From Flavobacterium cupriresistens (GTDB lineage: Bacteria > Bacteroidota > Bacteroidia > Flavobacteriales > Flavobacteriaceae), in NCBI RefSeq assembly GCF_020911925.1, contig NZ_CP087134.1, positions 1,798,001 through 1,862,000 on the forward strand: DNA of 64,000 nt, given 5' to 3'. Position numbers and translations under genes: made by a program. Below, one piece after another: positions 53,693 through 62,171 of this stretch. Every line of letters starts with the position of its first letter. Within the stretch, counting starts at the first letter, position 1. The notes under the pieces are model-generated. The model searched no databases and was not told where the DNA came from. It saw only the letters and a list, made by a program, of their open reading frames with translations.

Positions 53693-54958
53693 ATGTTTAA
53701 AAAAGATAATTGGGATGAAATTTTACAGGCCTTAACAGCCAATGTCTTTAGGACAGTGCTTACAGCATTTGGGGTGTTTTGGGGGATATTTATTCTTGTA
53801 ATACTGCTAGCGGCAGGAAATGGTTTAGAAAACGGAGTTAAAAAAGGTTTTGACGGAATTGCGACCAACACCATGTTTATGTGGAGTCAGACGACCTCAA
53901 AAGCCTATAAAGGTTTGCCTAAAACCCGTCGTTACGATTTCAGAAACAGCGATGTTATGGCTTTAAAACAGGCATTTCCGGATTTGTTATATGTTTCACC
54001 AAGAAATCAGTTGGGTGATTTTAACGGAACTAATAATGTCGTTCGTGGCACCAAAACGTCCTCTTTTACGGTTTATGGCGATTATCCGGAGTTGATCAAG
54101 CAACAACCGATGGATATTATAAAAGGTCGTTTTGTAAATCAGCAGGATATTGCCGAAAGAAGAAAAGTCGCGGTTATTGGTAAAGGCGTAATCACGGAAC
54201 TGTACGGAAAAGAAGAAGAATCGATCGGGAGTTACGTAAAAATAAACGGAATCAATTTTATGGTAATTGGCGTTTATAAATCCAAACAACAGGGAGGGAA
54301 TGCAGAACAGGAACAGAAAAATATTTTTGTTCCGTTTACGACTTTTCAACAAGCTTTTAATTTTGGAGATAAAGTGGGCTGGATGGCGCTTACGGCAAGA
54401 GACGAGGTGTCGATTACAGATTTAAAACCAAAAATTTTAGAATTGATCAGAGCACTGCATTCGGTAAATCCTACAGATGACAGGGCGGTGGGGAATTTTG
54501 ACTTGTACGAACAATTTAAGAAGGTGCAAAGTTTGTTTGACATTCTAAAAATCATTGCTTATTTTGTGGGAACCTTAGTTTTAATATCAGGGGTAATTGG
54601 GATCTCTAATATTATGCTTATCGTAGTAAAAGAACGTACAAAAGAAATTGGAATCCGAAGAGCCTTAGGAGCAACACCGGCAGCCATCAGGGGGCAAATT
54701 TTATCAGAGTCTATCTTTTTAACTATTATCTCGGGGATGTTAGGAATAGCAGTAGCAACCGGAATTATAGCGATTCTGAATCTGGTTTTAGATTCTATGC
54801 CACCTGATAGTAATACTATGTTTGCCAGTCCAAGCGTAGATTTAGGAGTAGTGTTTGTAGCATTATTAATATTAGTTGGATCGGGTTTGCTGGCAGGATT
54901 TATTCCGGCGCAGACCGCAATCAATGTAAAGCCTGTAGATGCTTTACGAGCAGAATAA
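53693..54958 (+). CDS. MacB-type ABC permease 2
   Basis: Paralogue of the preceding gene (421 residues) with the same layout: helix about 19-41, periplasmic domain, FtsX domain with KERTKEIGIRRALGATP. Both permeases share the start pattern NWDEI/RWHEI and the end PVDALRAE/PIVALRDE. Because there is only one ATPase gene, the two permeases probably form a heterodimer. 2 nt after permease 1 and 40 nt before the first adaptor. Confidence 0.95.
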   Translation: MFKKDNWDEILQALTANVFRTVLTAFGVFWGIFILVILLAAGNGLENGVKKGFDGIATNTMFMWSQTTSKAYKGLPKTRRYDFRNSDVMALKQAFPDLLYVSPRNQLGDFNGTNNVVRGTKTSSFTVYGDYPELIKQQPMDIIKGRFVNQQDIAERRKVAVIGKGVITELYGKEEESIGSYVKINGINFMVIGVYKSKQQGGNAEQEQKNIFVPFTTFQQAFNFGDKVGWMALTARDEVSITDLKPKILELIRALHSVNPTDDRAVGNFDLYEQFKKVQSLFDILKIIAYFVGTLVLISGVIGISNIMLIVVKERTKEIGIRRALGATPAAIRGQILSESIFLTIISGMLGIAVATGIIAILNLVLDSMPPDSNTMFASPSVDLGVVFVALLILVGSGLLAGFIPAQTAINVKPVDALRAE

Positions 54959-54998
54959 ATTATCAATCAAAAAAATAATCGATTAAACCAAAAACAAA

Positions 54999-56114
54999 AT
55001 GAAAAAAGGAGTAACGGTAACTATTTTAATTTTTATTGCTGTAGTTTTCTTTGGCGCACTATATTATTTGTACGCTAAAAATCAGGAGTCACCTATCGTC
55101 TTCAAAACGGAGAAAGCAGAAATTAAAACGATTGTAAAAAATACCATAGCGACAGGTAATATTCAACCGAATGAAGAGGTGTTAATCAAACCAAATATTT
55201 CGGGTATTATCGAAGAAGTGTATATCAAAGCAGGAGAAAAAATCAAGGCTGGTGATATGATTGCGAAAATTAGAGTAGTAGCCAATGTGTCTAATGTAAG
55301 CAGTACACAAAATCAGGTGCAAACGGCTAAAATTGCTTTAGACAATCAGGAGAAAATCTTTAAAAGACAAAAAACGTTATTCGATAAAGATGTTATTTCG
55401 GCAAACGATTTTGATGCTGCACAATTGGCTTACACACAAGCCAAACAAACTTATCTGGCAGCCAAACAAAGTTTAGATATTGTAAAAACAGGAACAACAA
55501 CTTCTTTGGGGAATTATGCTAATACGCTAATTCGTTCTACTGTAAACGGAATGGTTCTGGCTGTTCCTGTGAAAGTGGGGAATCAGGTTATTGAAAGTAA
55601 TAACTTTAATGAAGGAACTACAATTGCAAGTGTTGCCGATGTTGGAAGAATGATCTTTATTGGAAAAATTGACGAATCTGAGGTAGGGAAAATAAAAGAA
55701 AATTTGGCGATTGAAATTACAGTCGGAGCGATTGAAAACAAAAAGTTTGAGGCTGTTTTAACGGATATAGCGCCAAAAGGAGTAGTGGAGAATGGAGCAA
55801 TTCAATTTGAAATTAAAGCATCATTACCTAATAAAGAGAAAACTTTTATCAGAGCCGGTTTGAGTGCAAATGCGTCTATCATTTTAGAAAAAGCAGAGAA
55901 AGTACTTGCCATTAAAGAATCATTAGTTCAATTTGATAAAAAAACACAAAAACCTTATGTAGAGATTGAGACAACACCTCAAAAGTTTAAAAGAAAAGAT
56001 TTAGTTTTGGGGGTAAGTGATGGGATTTATGTTCAAATTAAGAGTGGTATTAAGAGTACGGACAATATTAAAATCTGGAATCAGGGCCTGATAACAGAGG
56101 GGGAGAAGAAATAA
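54999..56114 (+). CDS. Efflux periplasmic adaptor (MacA/HlyD type) 1
   Basis: Membrane-fusion protein of 371 residues: an N-terminal anchor (about 5-25), a lipoyl half-motif (IKPNISGIIEEVYIKAGEKI), a long coiled-coil hairpin (about 100-155, QVQTAKIALDNQEKIFKRQ), the second lipoyl half, and beta-barrel domains. It bridges the MacB-like permeases to the outer-membrane channel. It is distinct from the second adaptor at 57652. Confidence 0.93.
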   Translation: MKKGVTVTILIFIAVVFFGALYYLYAKNQESPIVFKTEKAEIKTIVKNTIATGNIQPNEEVLIKPNISGIIEEVYIKAGEKIKAGDMIAKIRVVANVSNVSSTQNQVQTAKIALDNQEKIFKRQKTLFDKDVISANDFDAAQLAYTQAKQTYLAAKQSLDIVKTGTTTSLGNYANTLIRSTVNGMVLAVPVKVGNQVIESNNFNEGTTIASVADVGRMIFIGKIDESEVGKIKENLAIEITVGAIENKKFEAVLTDIAPKGVVENGAIQFEIKASLPNKEKTFIRAGLSANASIILEKAEKVLAIKESLVQFDKKTQKPYVEIETTPQKFKRKDLVLGVSDGIYVQIKSGIKSTDNIKIWNQGLITEGEKK

Positions 56115-56151
56115 TTTAAAAATTTGTAGGTTTTTTGCTTTTAAAATAAGT

Positions 56152-56159
56152 TAAATTTG
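56152..56159 (+). promoter_or_regulatory. -7 box ahead of the TolC-type gene
   Basis: TAAATTTG, a full match to TANNTTTG, with only a poor -33. A start near 56166 would favour ATG 56194 over the upstream TTG/ATG at 56167-56170. Confidence 0.45.
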
Positions 56160-56193
56160 TGTAGTATTGATGCTATACTATCATTCAAAATAT

Positions 56194-57645
56194 ATGAAAA
56201 TAAATAAATACAACACTCTTGTTTTTACAATGCTTCTTGGATTTGGATTATCAGGTCAGGCGCAAACAAAAAAATGGACTTTAGAAGAATGCGTGAGATA
56301 CGCAATGGAAAATAATATCACAATTAAAAATACAGAATTAGATATTAAAAACGCAGCTATTGATAAAAGAGGGGCAATCGGTAACTTTCTACCATCCGTT
56401 AGTGCCAATGCTTCACATTCCTGGAATATTGGTTTGAATCAGAATATCACAACCGGTTTGCTTGAAAATCAGACCACACAATATTCTTCTGTTGGTGCTT
56501 CAGTAGGAGTAGATATTTACAAAGGTTTACAGAATCAAAATACACTTCGAAAAGCGAATCTTTCTATTGTTGCTTCAAAGTATCAATTAGTAAAAATGCA
56601 GGAAGATATTGGATTGAATGTTGCCAATGCTTTTCTGCAGATTCTTTTTAATAAAGAAAATCTAAAGGTAAAAACAGAGCAATTGTCTATCGATGAAAAA
56701 AGACTTACCCGCTCTGAAGAAATGGTAAATGCGGGAACAATTCCTCGTGGTGATTTGTTTGACTTAATGGCTACAGTTGCTACAGATAAGCAAAATATTA
56801 TTATTGCCGAAAATAGTTTATTGATTTCTAAATTAAGTTTAGCACAACTTTTACAGCTTAAGGAATTTACAGAATTTGATGTTATTGATGATACCAATGC
56901 GAAAGATGAAAATAATATCATGGCACAAAGTCCAACTGATATTTATAATAAAGCAAAAGAAATCAGAACAGAATTAAAATTAGCACAGACTAATCTTGAA
57001 ATTGCTGAAAAAAATGTTGCAATTGCAAGAGGTGCTTACCAACCTACATTAAGTGCTTTTTATAACTTTAATACAAGAGCAAGTTATTCGCAAATTCCTG
57101 TAGGTGCAACTCCTAATTTAGATAATCCTACAAGTCAGATTGGTTATGTTCAGGGAACAAATCAAAGTGTTTTAAAGGATAACTATACTCCGGTTTTAGG
57201 AAACGCAGCTCCGATTGTGGATCAATTTAGTGATAATAAAGGACAGTCATTCGGGCTTCAGCTTTCTGTGCCGATTTTTAATGGCTTCTCCGTTAGAAAT
57301 AATGTAGAACGTAATAAAGTAAGTTTAGAGAAATCTAAAATAGATTTAGAGCAAAAAAGTTTAGATTTGCAGCGTAATGTTTATACTGCCTTTACAGATG
57401 CAAAAGGGGCTTTAAATGCGTATGAATCGTCTAATGTAACTTTAGAAGCAAGACAACAAGCTTATAATTATGCAAAAGAAAAATATGACGTAGGTTTAAT
57501 GAATTCATTTGATTTTACACAGTCGCAAACCTTGTTGACCAATGCGCAATCAGATGTTATCAGGACTAAATACGATTACATGTTTAAGATCAAAATAATT
57601 GAGTTTTATTTCGGAATTCCAATTGTCCCAATTATCACAAAATAA
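56194..57645 (+). CDS. TolC-family outer-membrane channel
   Basis: Outer-membrane efflux protein of 483 residues. A signal peptide (about 1-24, MKINKYNTLVFTML ... GQAQ) is followed by two OEP repeats (roughly 30-230 and 260-480) with long helical stretches such as TNLEIAEKNVAIARGAYQP. ATG 56194 gives a clean signal peptide; the frame is open from 56167, which would add an unlikely MLYYHSKY. It provides the exit duct for the MacB-like pump. It lies between the two adaptor genes. Confidence 0.94.
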   Translation: MKINKYNTLVFTMLLGFGLSGQAQTKKWTLEECVRYAMENNITIKNTELDIKNAAIDKRGAIGNFLPSVSANASHSWNIGLNQNITTGLLENQTTQYSSVGASVGVDIYKGLQNQNTLRKANLSIVASKYQLVKMQEDIGLNVANAFLQILFNKENLKVKTEQLSIDEKRLTRSEEMVNAGTIPRGDLFDLMATVATDKQNIIIAENSLLISKLSLAQLLQLKEFTEFDVIDDTNAKDENNIMAQSPTDIYNKAKEIRTELKLAQTNLEIAEKNVAIARGAYQPTLSAFYNFNTRASYSQIPVGATPNLDNPTSQIGYVQGTNQSVLKDNYTPVLGNAAPIVDQFSDNKGQSFGLQLSVPIFNGFSVRNNVERNKVSLEKSKIDLEQKSLDLQRNVYTAFTDAKGALNAYESSNVTLEARQQAYNYAKEKYDVGLMNSFDFTQSQTLLTNAQSDVIRTKYDYMFKIKIIEFYFGIPIVPIITK

Positions 57646-57651
57646 TTTAGT

Positions 57652-58944
57652 ATGTCAAAAAAAACAATTTATTTCTTAGTCGGCGGTGCGATGGTTGTTA
57701 TCGCAGTTTTGGTTTTTCTTTCAAAATCGGGTGTACTGGGAAATAAGGATAAAGGAAAAGAGGTAGAGATTTCAAAAGTAGTAGCTTCAACTGTTGTTGA
57801 AACGGTTTCGGCTACGGGTAAAATTCAACCCGAAATTGAAGTGAAAATAGCTTCAATGGTCTCGGGAGAAATCATTGCATTAAATGTAAAAGAAGGGCAA
57901 GTTGTTAAAAAAGGAGATTTGCTTGTTAAAATAAATCCGGATTTATATACTTCGGGATTAGATCGTTCCGTGGCTAACTTAGCGGGATCTAAAGCAGGTT
58001 TAACGCAATCTGATGCTAGTTTTAAAGAAGCTAAATCAAATTATGAGAGAAATAAAACCTTGTATGATAAAGGCGTAATTTCAAAATCAGATTGGGACAA
58101 AGCGGTCGCTTCTTTTGAAGTAGCGAAAGCCACCAAACAAAATGCTTATTATAACGTACAAAGTGCTTCGGCTTCTGTAACTGAGGCAAAGGATAATTTG
58201 GGACGTACTACTATTTATGCTCCGGCTGATGGAACCATTTCTGTATTAAATGTAGAATTGGGAGAACGTGTTTTAGGAACACAACAAATGGCAGGAACAG
58301 AGTTGTTAAGAGTGGCGAACCTCAATAATATGGAGGTTGAAGTAGATGTAAATGAAAATGATATCGTAAAGATAAAAATTGGTGATGAGGCCAATGTTGA
58401 AGTCGATGCTTATCTGAAAAAGAAATTCAGAGGAGTTGTGACGAGTATTTCTAACTCAGCAAGTACTGCTTTGACTTCAGATCAGGTTACTAATTTTAAA
58501 GTTAAAGTTCGCATTTTAAAAGAATCTTATCAGGATTTATTAGAAGGTAAACCGTCCACCTATTCTCCTTTCAGACCAGGGATGACCGCTACGGTTGATA
58601 TTAGTACACAGACGAGGAATAATGTTTTAGCAGTGCCAATTAGTGCTGTTGTGGTCAAATCGGATACCGCAGCTGTAAAGGATTTTACAGTAGAAGATCC
58701 TAATGAAGATAAAAAAGCAGCTCCAAAAAGCGATAAGAAATTTGAATGCGTTTTTGTGAAATCGGGCGATAAGGCCAAAATCAGAATCATCAAAACAGGT
58801 ATTCAGGACGATACGAATATCGAAGTAATATCGGGACTGAAACCAGGGGATGTTGTCATTACGGGGCCTTATACTACGGTTTCTAAAGATTTAAATTCGG
58901 GAGATAAAGTGAAGCTTAAAAAAGCAGATACTTCTAAAAAATAA
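57652..58944 (+). CDS. Efflux periplasmic adaptor (HlyD type) 2
   Basis: Second membrane-fusion protein, 430 residues: anchor (about 5-24), lipoyl half-motif (KIASMVSGEIIALNVKEGQV), coiled coil (about 105-160), second lipoyl half (TTIYAPADGTISVLNVELGE), barrel domain and an extended C-terminal region (about 345-395) rich in Lys/Asp. It is 6 nt after the TolC-type gene. Why one pump needs two adaptors is unclear; they may form a mixed hexamer to match two permeases. Confidence 0.93.
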   Translation: MSKKTIYFLVGGAMVVIAVLVFLSKSGVLGNKDKGKEVEISKVVASTVVETVSATGKIQPEIEVKIASMVSGEIIALNVKEGQVVKKGDLLVKINPDLYTSGLDRSVANLAGSKAGLTQSDASFKEAKSNYERNKTLYDKGVISKSDWDKAVASFEVAKATKQNAYYNVQSASASVTEAKDNLGRTTIYAPADGTISVLNVELGERVLGTQQMAGTELLRVANLNNMEVEVDVNENDIVKIKIGDEANVEVDAYLKKKFRGVVTSISNSASTALTSDQVTNFKVKVRILKESYQDLLEGKPSTYSPFRPGMTATVDISTQTRNNVLAVPISAVVVKSDTAAVKDFTVEDPNEDKKAAPKSDKKFECVFVKSGDKAKIRIIKTGIQDDTNIEVISGLKPGDVVITGPYTTVSKDLNSGDKVKLKKADTSKK

Positions 58945-58979
58945 TTCAGGTTAAATAATTCAACTTAAAAAAAAATACA

Positions 58980-59651
58980 TTGTCTTTTATTCTCAATATT
59001 GAAACCGCTACCAAAAATTGTTCTGTAGCAATTGCAAAAAATGGTGAAACAATTTTATGTAAAGAAATCGCAGAAGAGGGATATTCCCATGCCGAAAAAT
59101 TACATGTTTTCATCGAAGAAGTAATTGCCGAGGCGGGGATTTCTGTTCAAGATTTAACAGCTGTAGCGGTAAGTCAGGGACCAGGCTCTTATACCGGTTT
59201 ACGAATTGGAGTTTCGGCTGCAAAAGGCTTGTGTTACGCATTAAACGTTCCATTGATTGCGGTTGATACCTTATTGACTTTGGCTTCTCAGGCTCAGGTT
59301 ACAGAGGGGAAAATTATCCCAATGCTTGACGCAAGAAGAATGGAAGTGTACAGCGAGATTTTTAATGCTAAATTAGAAGTAGAAAGAACAATTCAGGCAG
59401 AAGTGATAGACGAAAATTCTTTTGGAGACATCAGTGAGACGATCTATTTTGTTGGAGATTGTGCCGAAAAAGGCAAAACAGTTTTGACAAAAGAAAATTT
59501 TATCTTTTTAGAGAATATCAAATACCCTTCGGCAGCAGCAATGAGTAAAATCAGTTTTGATAAGTATCAAAAAAGCGACACCGTAGATGTCGCTTACTTT
59601 GAACCTTATTACTTAAAAGATTTTATGATGACTACGCCATCAAAAAAATAA
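58980..59651 (+). CDS. tsaB: tRNA threonylcarbamoyladenosine protein TsaB
   Basis: ASKHA-fold partner of TsaD in t6A tRNA modification; 223 residues. The diagnostic start SFILNIETATKNCSVAI and the motif SQGPGSYTGLRIG are present. The start codon is TTG (58980), as no ATG fits. It ends 10 nt before the convergent mscS stop; an AT-rich palindrome around 59643-59669 may serve both as terminator. 35 nt after the efflux cluster, possibly read through. Confidence 0.93.
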   Translation: MSFILNIETATKNCSVAIAKNGETILCKEIAEEGYSHAEKLHVFIEEVIAEAGISVQDLTAVAVSQGPGSYTGLRIGVSAAKGLCYALNVPLIAVDTLLTLASQAQVTEGKIIPMLDARRMEVYSEIFNAKLEVERTIQAEVIDENSFGDISETIYFVGDCAEKGKTVLTKENFIFLENIKYPSAAAMSKISFDKYQKSDTVDVAYFEPYYLKDFMMTTPSKK

Positions 59652-59661
59652 GAAGTACTTT

Positions 59662-60474
59662 TTATTTTTGAATGGTGTACGGTTGAATTGCAATTCCGGC
59701 TTCATCTAAAGCTGTTTTGCAATTTTCCAGAGTTTGAGAGAAAACAACACCATAATTTTCATTCTTTGCCCACGGACGTACCGAAAATTCGATGGCACTT
59801 GTTGTTAGGTTTTTAACAAAAACTTCAGGAGCAGGATTTTTAAGGACGTTAGGGTTTTTAGTTAAAACCTCTAAAAGCACTTCTTTCGCTTTTTTAATGT
59901 CTGAATCATAAGAAACAGCAAAAGTTAAATCAGCTCTTCTTTCTCCCTGCATAGAGTAGTTAATAATCGTTCCATTAGACAATGAACCGTTAGGAACAAA
60001 AACCGTTTGGTTGTTGGCAGTTAACATCTTGGTAACGAAAATCTGAATTTCAACTACAGTTGCGATAACGCCTTGTGCTTCAATAGTGTCTCCAACTTTA
60101 AAGGGTTTGAAAACAATAATCAACATTCCTCCTGCAAAATTCGAAAGGGAACCTTGTAAGGATAAACCAACTGCAAGTCCCATTGCTCCTAAAATGGCAA
60201 CAAACGAAGAAGTTTCAATTCCAAGTTTTGAAATAAAAGTTACAAATAATAAAATTCGTAAAGCCCATAGTAGAATGTCAGCAAGAAATTTAGTTAAAGT
60301 AGGGTCTAGATTTCTCTTAACCATTATCTTTCTAATGATTCTGTTTATTAATCTTATGGCGTATAAGCCGATAAATAAAATTACAAATGCCGAAATGAAT
60401 TTTGGCGAATAATCAAGTAATACGTCCACGAATTTGCTGGCGTAATTACTAATCTGATCTGAATTGATGTACAT
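59662..60474 (-). CDS. mscS: Small-conductance mechanosensitive channel MscS
   Basis: Inner-membrane tension-gated channel of 270 residues that releases solutes on osmotic downshock. Three membrane helices: about 22-42, 62-82, and the pore helix about 88-112 (GAMGLAVGLSLQGSLSNFAGG, of which GLAVGLSLQGSLSNFAGG is the Gly/Ala-rich TM3). The cytoplasmic beta domain (FKPFKVGDTIEAQG, FVPNGSLSNGTIINYS) and C-terminal alpha/beta domain follow. ATG 60474 is chosen; the frame extends to 60501, but that passes through a leader hairpin. See the leader feature upstream. Confidence 0.94.
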   Translation of the reverse strand: MYINSDQISNYASKFVDVLLDYSPKFISAFVILFIGLYAIRLINRIIRKIMVKRNLDPTLTKFLADILLWALRILLFVTFISKLGIETSSFVAILGAMGLAVGLSLQGSLSNFAGGMLIIVFKPFKVGDTIEAQGVIATVVEIQIFVTKMLTANNQTVFVPNGSLSNGTIINYSMQGERRADLTFAVSYDSDIKKAKEVLLEVLTKNPNVLKNPAPEVFVKNLTTSAIEFSVRPWAKNENYGVVFSQTLENCKTALDEAGIAIQPYTIQK

Positions 60475-60483
60475 ATTATAAGA

Positions 60484-60531
60484 ATAAAAAAACCTTCTCA
60501 ATAGAGAAGGTATATTAGTGGTGCAAATATA
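60484..60531 (-). promoter_or_regulatory. mscS promoter box and terminator-like leader hairpin
   Basis: On the minus strand the -7 box TATATTTG (60531-60524) is followed by a perfect 8-bp hairpin ACCTTCTC/GAGAAGGT (60511-60504 with 60499-60492, loop TATT) and a run of T (60491-60486). The mscS ATG is 11 nt further on. A -33 TTTC lies 19 nt upstream of the -7 box. The hairpin could end most transcripts before the gene; the geometry is almost the same as in the rimP leader. Confidence 0.6.
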
Positions 60532-60566
60532 AAGATATTTATTTTTATAAGAAAAGATGTGGCTTT

Positions 60567-60974
60567 TTATTCCTTGTCTGTAGCCTCATCAGCAATCTCA
60601 TCTTTGGCAATTACGGTTTTTTCATTAACATCGGCTACAGTATCTGAGATAACGGTTTTGGTTTCTCCGGTTAGCTCACCTGCTTTTTCTTTTACAGAAT
60701 CAATGACTTCACCTATAGAGTCAGAAGCTTTTTCAACGTATTCGCTCACTGTTTCTTTGGCCTGACTGGCATATTCGGCAGCAGTATTAAGTAGCGGTTC
60801 CGAAGCTTCTTTGGCTTTTGCCAGCGTTTCTTCAGCAAAAGTCTCTGCTTGGTCTATATAGGGTGCAGCAGCTTCTTTAGCCTGTTCAAAAGTACTTTCT
60901 GCCTGATTGGCCAAATCGGTAGCTGATTCTTTGGCGGTGCCAAATAAATTCTTGAAAAACGAAGATAATCCCAT
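60567..60974 (-). CDS. LEA-like amphipathic helical protein
   Basis: Cytoplasmic-looking protein of 135 residues without signal or membrane segment. Almost the whole chain is Ala/Glu/Lys-rich amphipathic helix with degenerate repeats (AKESATDLANQAESTFEQ, AEETLAKAKEASEPL, AAEYASQAKETVSEYVEKA). The pattern resembles group 3 LEA or apolipophorin-like proteins that protect membranes and proteins during desiccation or osmotic stress. Its neighbour mscS is also osmotic, which fits but does not prove this. The N-terminal GLSSFFKNLFG could be a membrane-binding helix. Confidence 0.75.
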   Translation of the reverse strand: MGLSSFFKNLFGTAKESATDLANQAESTFEQAKEAAAPYIDQAETFAEETLAKAKEASEPLLNTAAEYASQAKETVSEYVEKASDSIGEVIDSVKEKAGELTGETKTVISDTVADVNEKTVIAKDEIADEATDKE

Positions 60975-61078
60975 AGTTTCTGATTTTGATTGGTTTATAT
61001 TACAATATTAATTATTTCTACAGAATTTATAGTATTATAATTGAAATAATTTACTGAAAATTAGAGAGATAGGGTAAA

Positions 61079-61107
61079 ATAAAAAAAGCGCCTCGATTGA
61101 GGCGCTT
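61079..61107 (-). terminator. Terminator of the Nfu gene
   Basis: On the minus strand AAGCGCCTC (61107-61099) pairs with GAGGCGCTT (61094-61086) around AATC, running into T7. Starts 21 nt after the Nfu stop. Confidence 0.9.
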
Positions 61108-61128
61108 CTGTTTTTATGCTTTTTTGTT

Positions 61129-62028
61129 TTATGCGTTTACAGCTTCTACTTTAATCGCTTCATCGTTTAACATGCTTTTTAGCATGTTTTCGATACCGCT
61201 TTTTAGTGTAAAAGTAGAGGAAGGACAACCACTGCAAGCTCCTTGTAAAATTACTTTTACCGTTTTGTCATTTTCATTATAAGAGTCAAATGCAATATTA
61301 CCACCATCAGCTGCTACCGCAGGTTTTACGTATTCTTCCAGGATATTAATGATTTGCTGAGAAGTAACATCTAATTTGTCAAAAGCTTCATCTTTAGTGA
61401 TGTCGTTTTTAGTAGCCACTTCGATTAATGTTTCATCTAAAACAGTTCCTCCGTTTTCAATGAACTGTTTGATGAAAGTTCGTACTTCAAGTGTGATTTC
61501 CTGCCAGTCATTGATGTCATATTTAGTTACCGAAATATAATTTTCATCAATAAAAACTTCTTTAACATAAGGAAATTTAAACAATTCCTTTGCCAATGGA
61601 GAAGAAGCAGTCTGATCAATGTTTTTGTATTCAACAGCATTTCGGGTCAGCATTCTGCTAACTACGAATTTTAATGCCGCAGGATTTGGAGTTGTTTCGC
61701 CATAAACCGTAATAGGCTGTTTTTTAGCACTGCTTTCCTCAATTTTTATGATCACACCACCTTTGTCTACAAAAGACTCGATTTGTTCTGCAACAGCGTC
61801 TTTTACATCATCCCATTCCACAATACTGTATCTTTCAATAGCAATAAAATTCCCTGAGATATAAACTGTTTTTACAAACGGAAGATAGAACAATTGCTGC
61901 GCCAATGGCGAAGATTGTGCGTCATCGATATTTTTGAATTCAAAGTTTTGATTCTGAGTGATGAAATCTTCAAATTCGAACTTTAAGATCGTTGGATTTT
62001 GAGTTTCTTTTATAGTGATTTTTGTCAT
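61129..62028 (-). CDS. Nfu-type Fe-S carrier with two N-terminal domains
   Basis: Cytoplasmic iron-sulfur scaffold/carrier of 299 residues. Two tandem Nfu N-terminal domains (about 5-100 and 107-200) share the pattern SSPLAxxLFxxPxVKxV. A NifU C-terminal domain (about 215-290) has the cluster-binding CSGC (Cys265, Cys268). Most Nfu proteins have a single N-terminal domain, so this is an internal duplication. ATG 62028 is preceded by the -7 box TAAATTTG. Monocistronic, with a terminator at 61079-61107. Confidence 0.92.
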   Translation of the reverse strand: MTKITIKETQNPTILKFEFEDFITQNQNFEFKNIDDAQSSPLAQQLFYLPFVKTVYISGNFIAIERYSIVEWDDVKDAVAEQIESFVDKGGVIIKIEESSAKKQPITVYGETTPNPAALKFVVSRMLTRNAVEYKNIDQTASSPLAKELFKFPYVKEVFIDENYISVTKYDINDWQEITLEVRTFIKQFIENGGTVLDETLIEVATKNDITKDEAFDKLDVTSQQIINILEEYVKPAVAADGGNIAFDSYNENDKTVKVILQGACSGCPSSTFTLKSGIENMLKSMLNDEAIKVEAVNA

Positions 62029-62044
62029 GAGCTTTATTTTTTTG

Positions 62045-62052
62045 CAAATTTA
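62045..62052 (-). promoter_or_regulatory. -7 box of the Nfu gene
   Basis: Minus-strand TAAATTTG, a full match to TANNTTTG, 16 nt upstream of the ATG at 62028. Confidence 0.5.
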
Positions 62053-62171
62053 GTAAAGTTATTTTCTACTAATACCTATATTTGGTTTTTTAATAAAATA
62101 ATTAAGACTCTTTTCAAATTAATCGTATAAAATGCGAAGAGTTGTAAGTATATCTAAGCAAAGTTGCCTTT

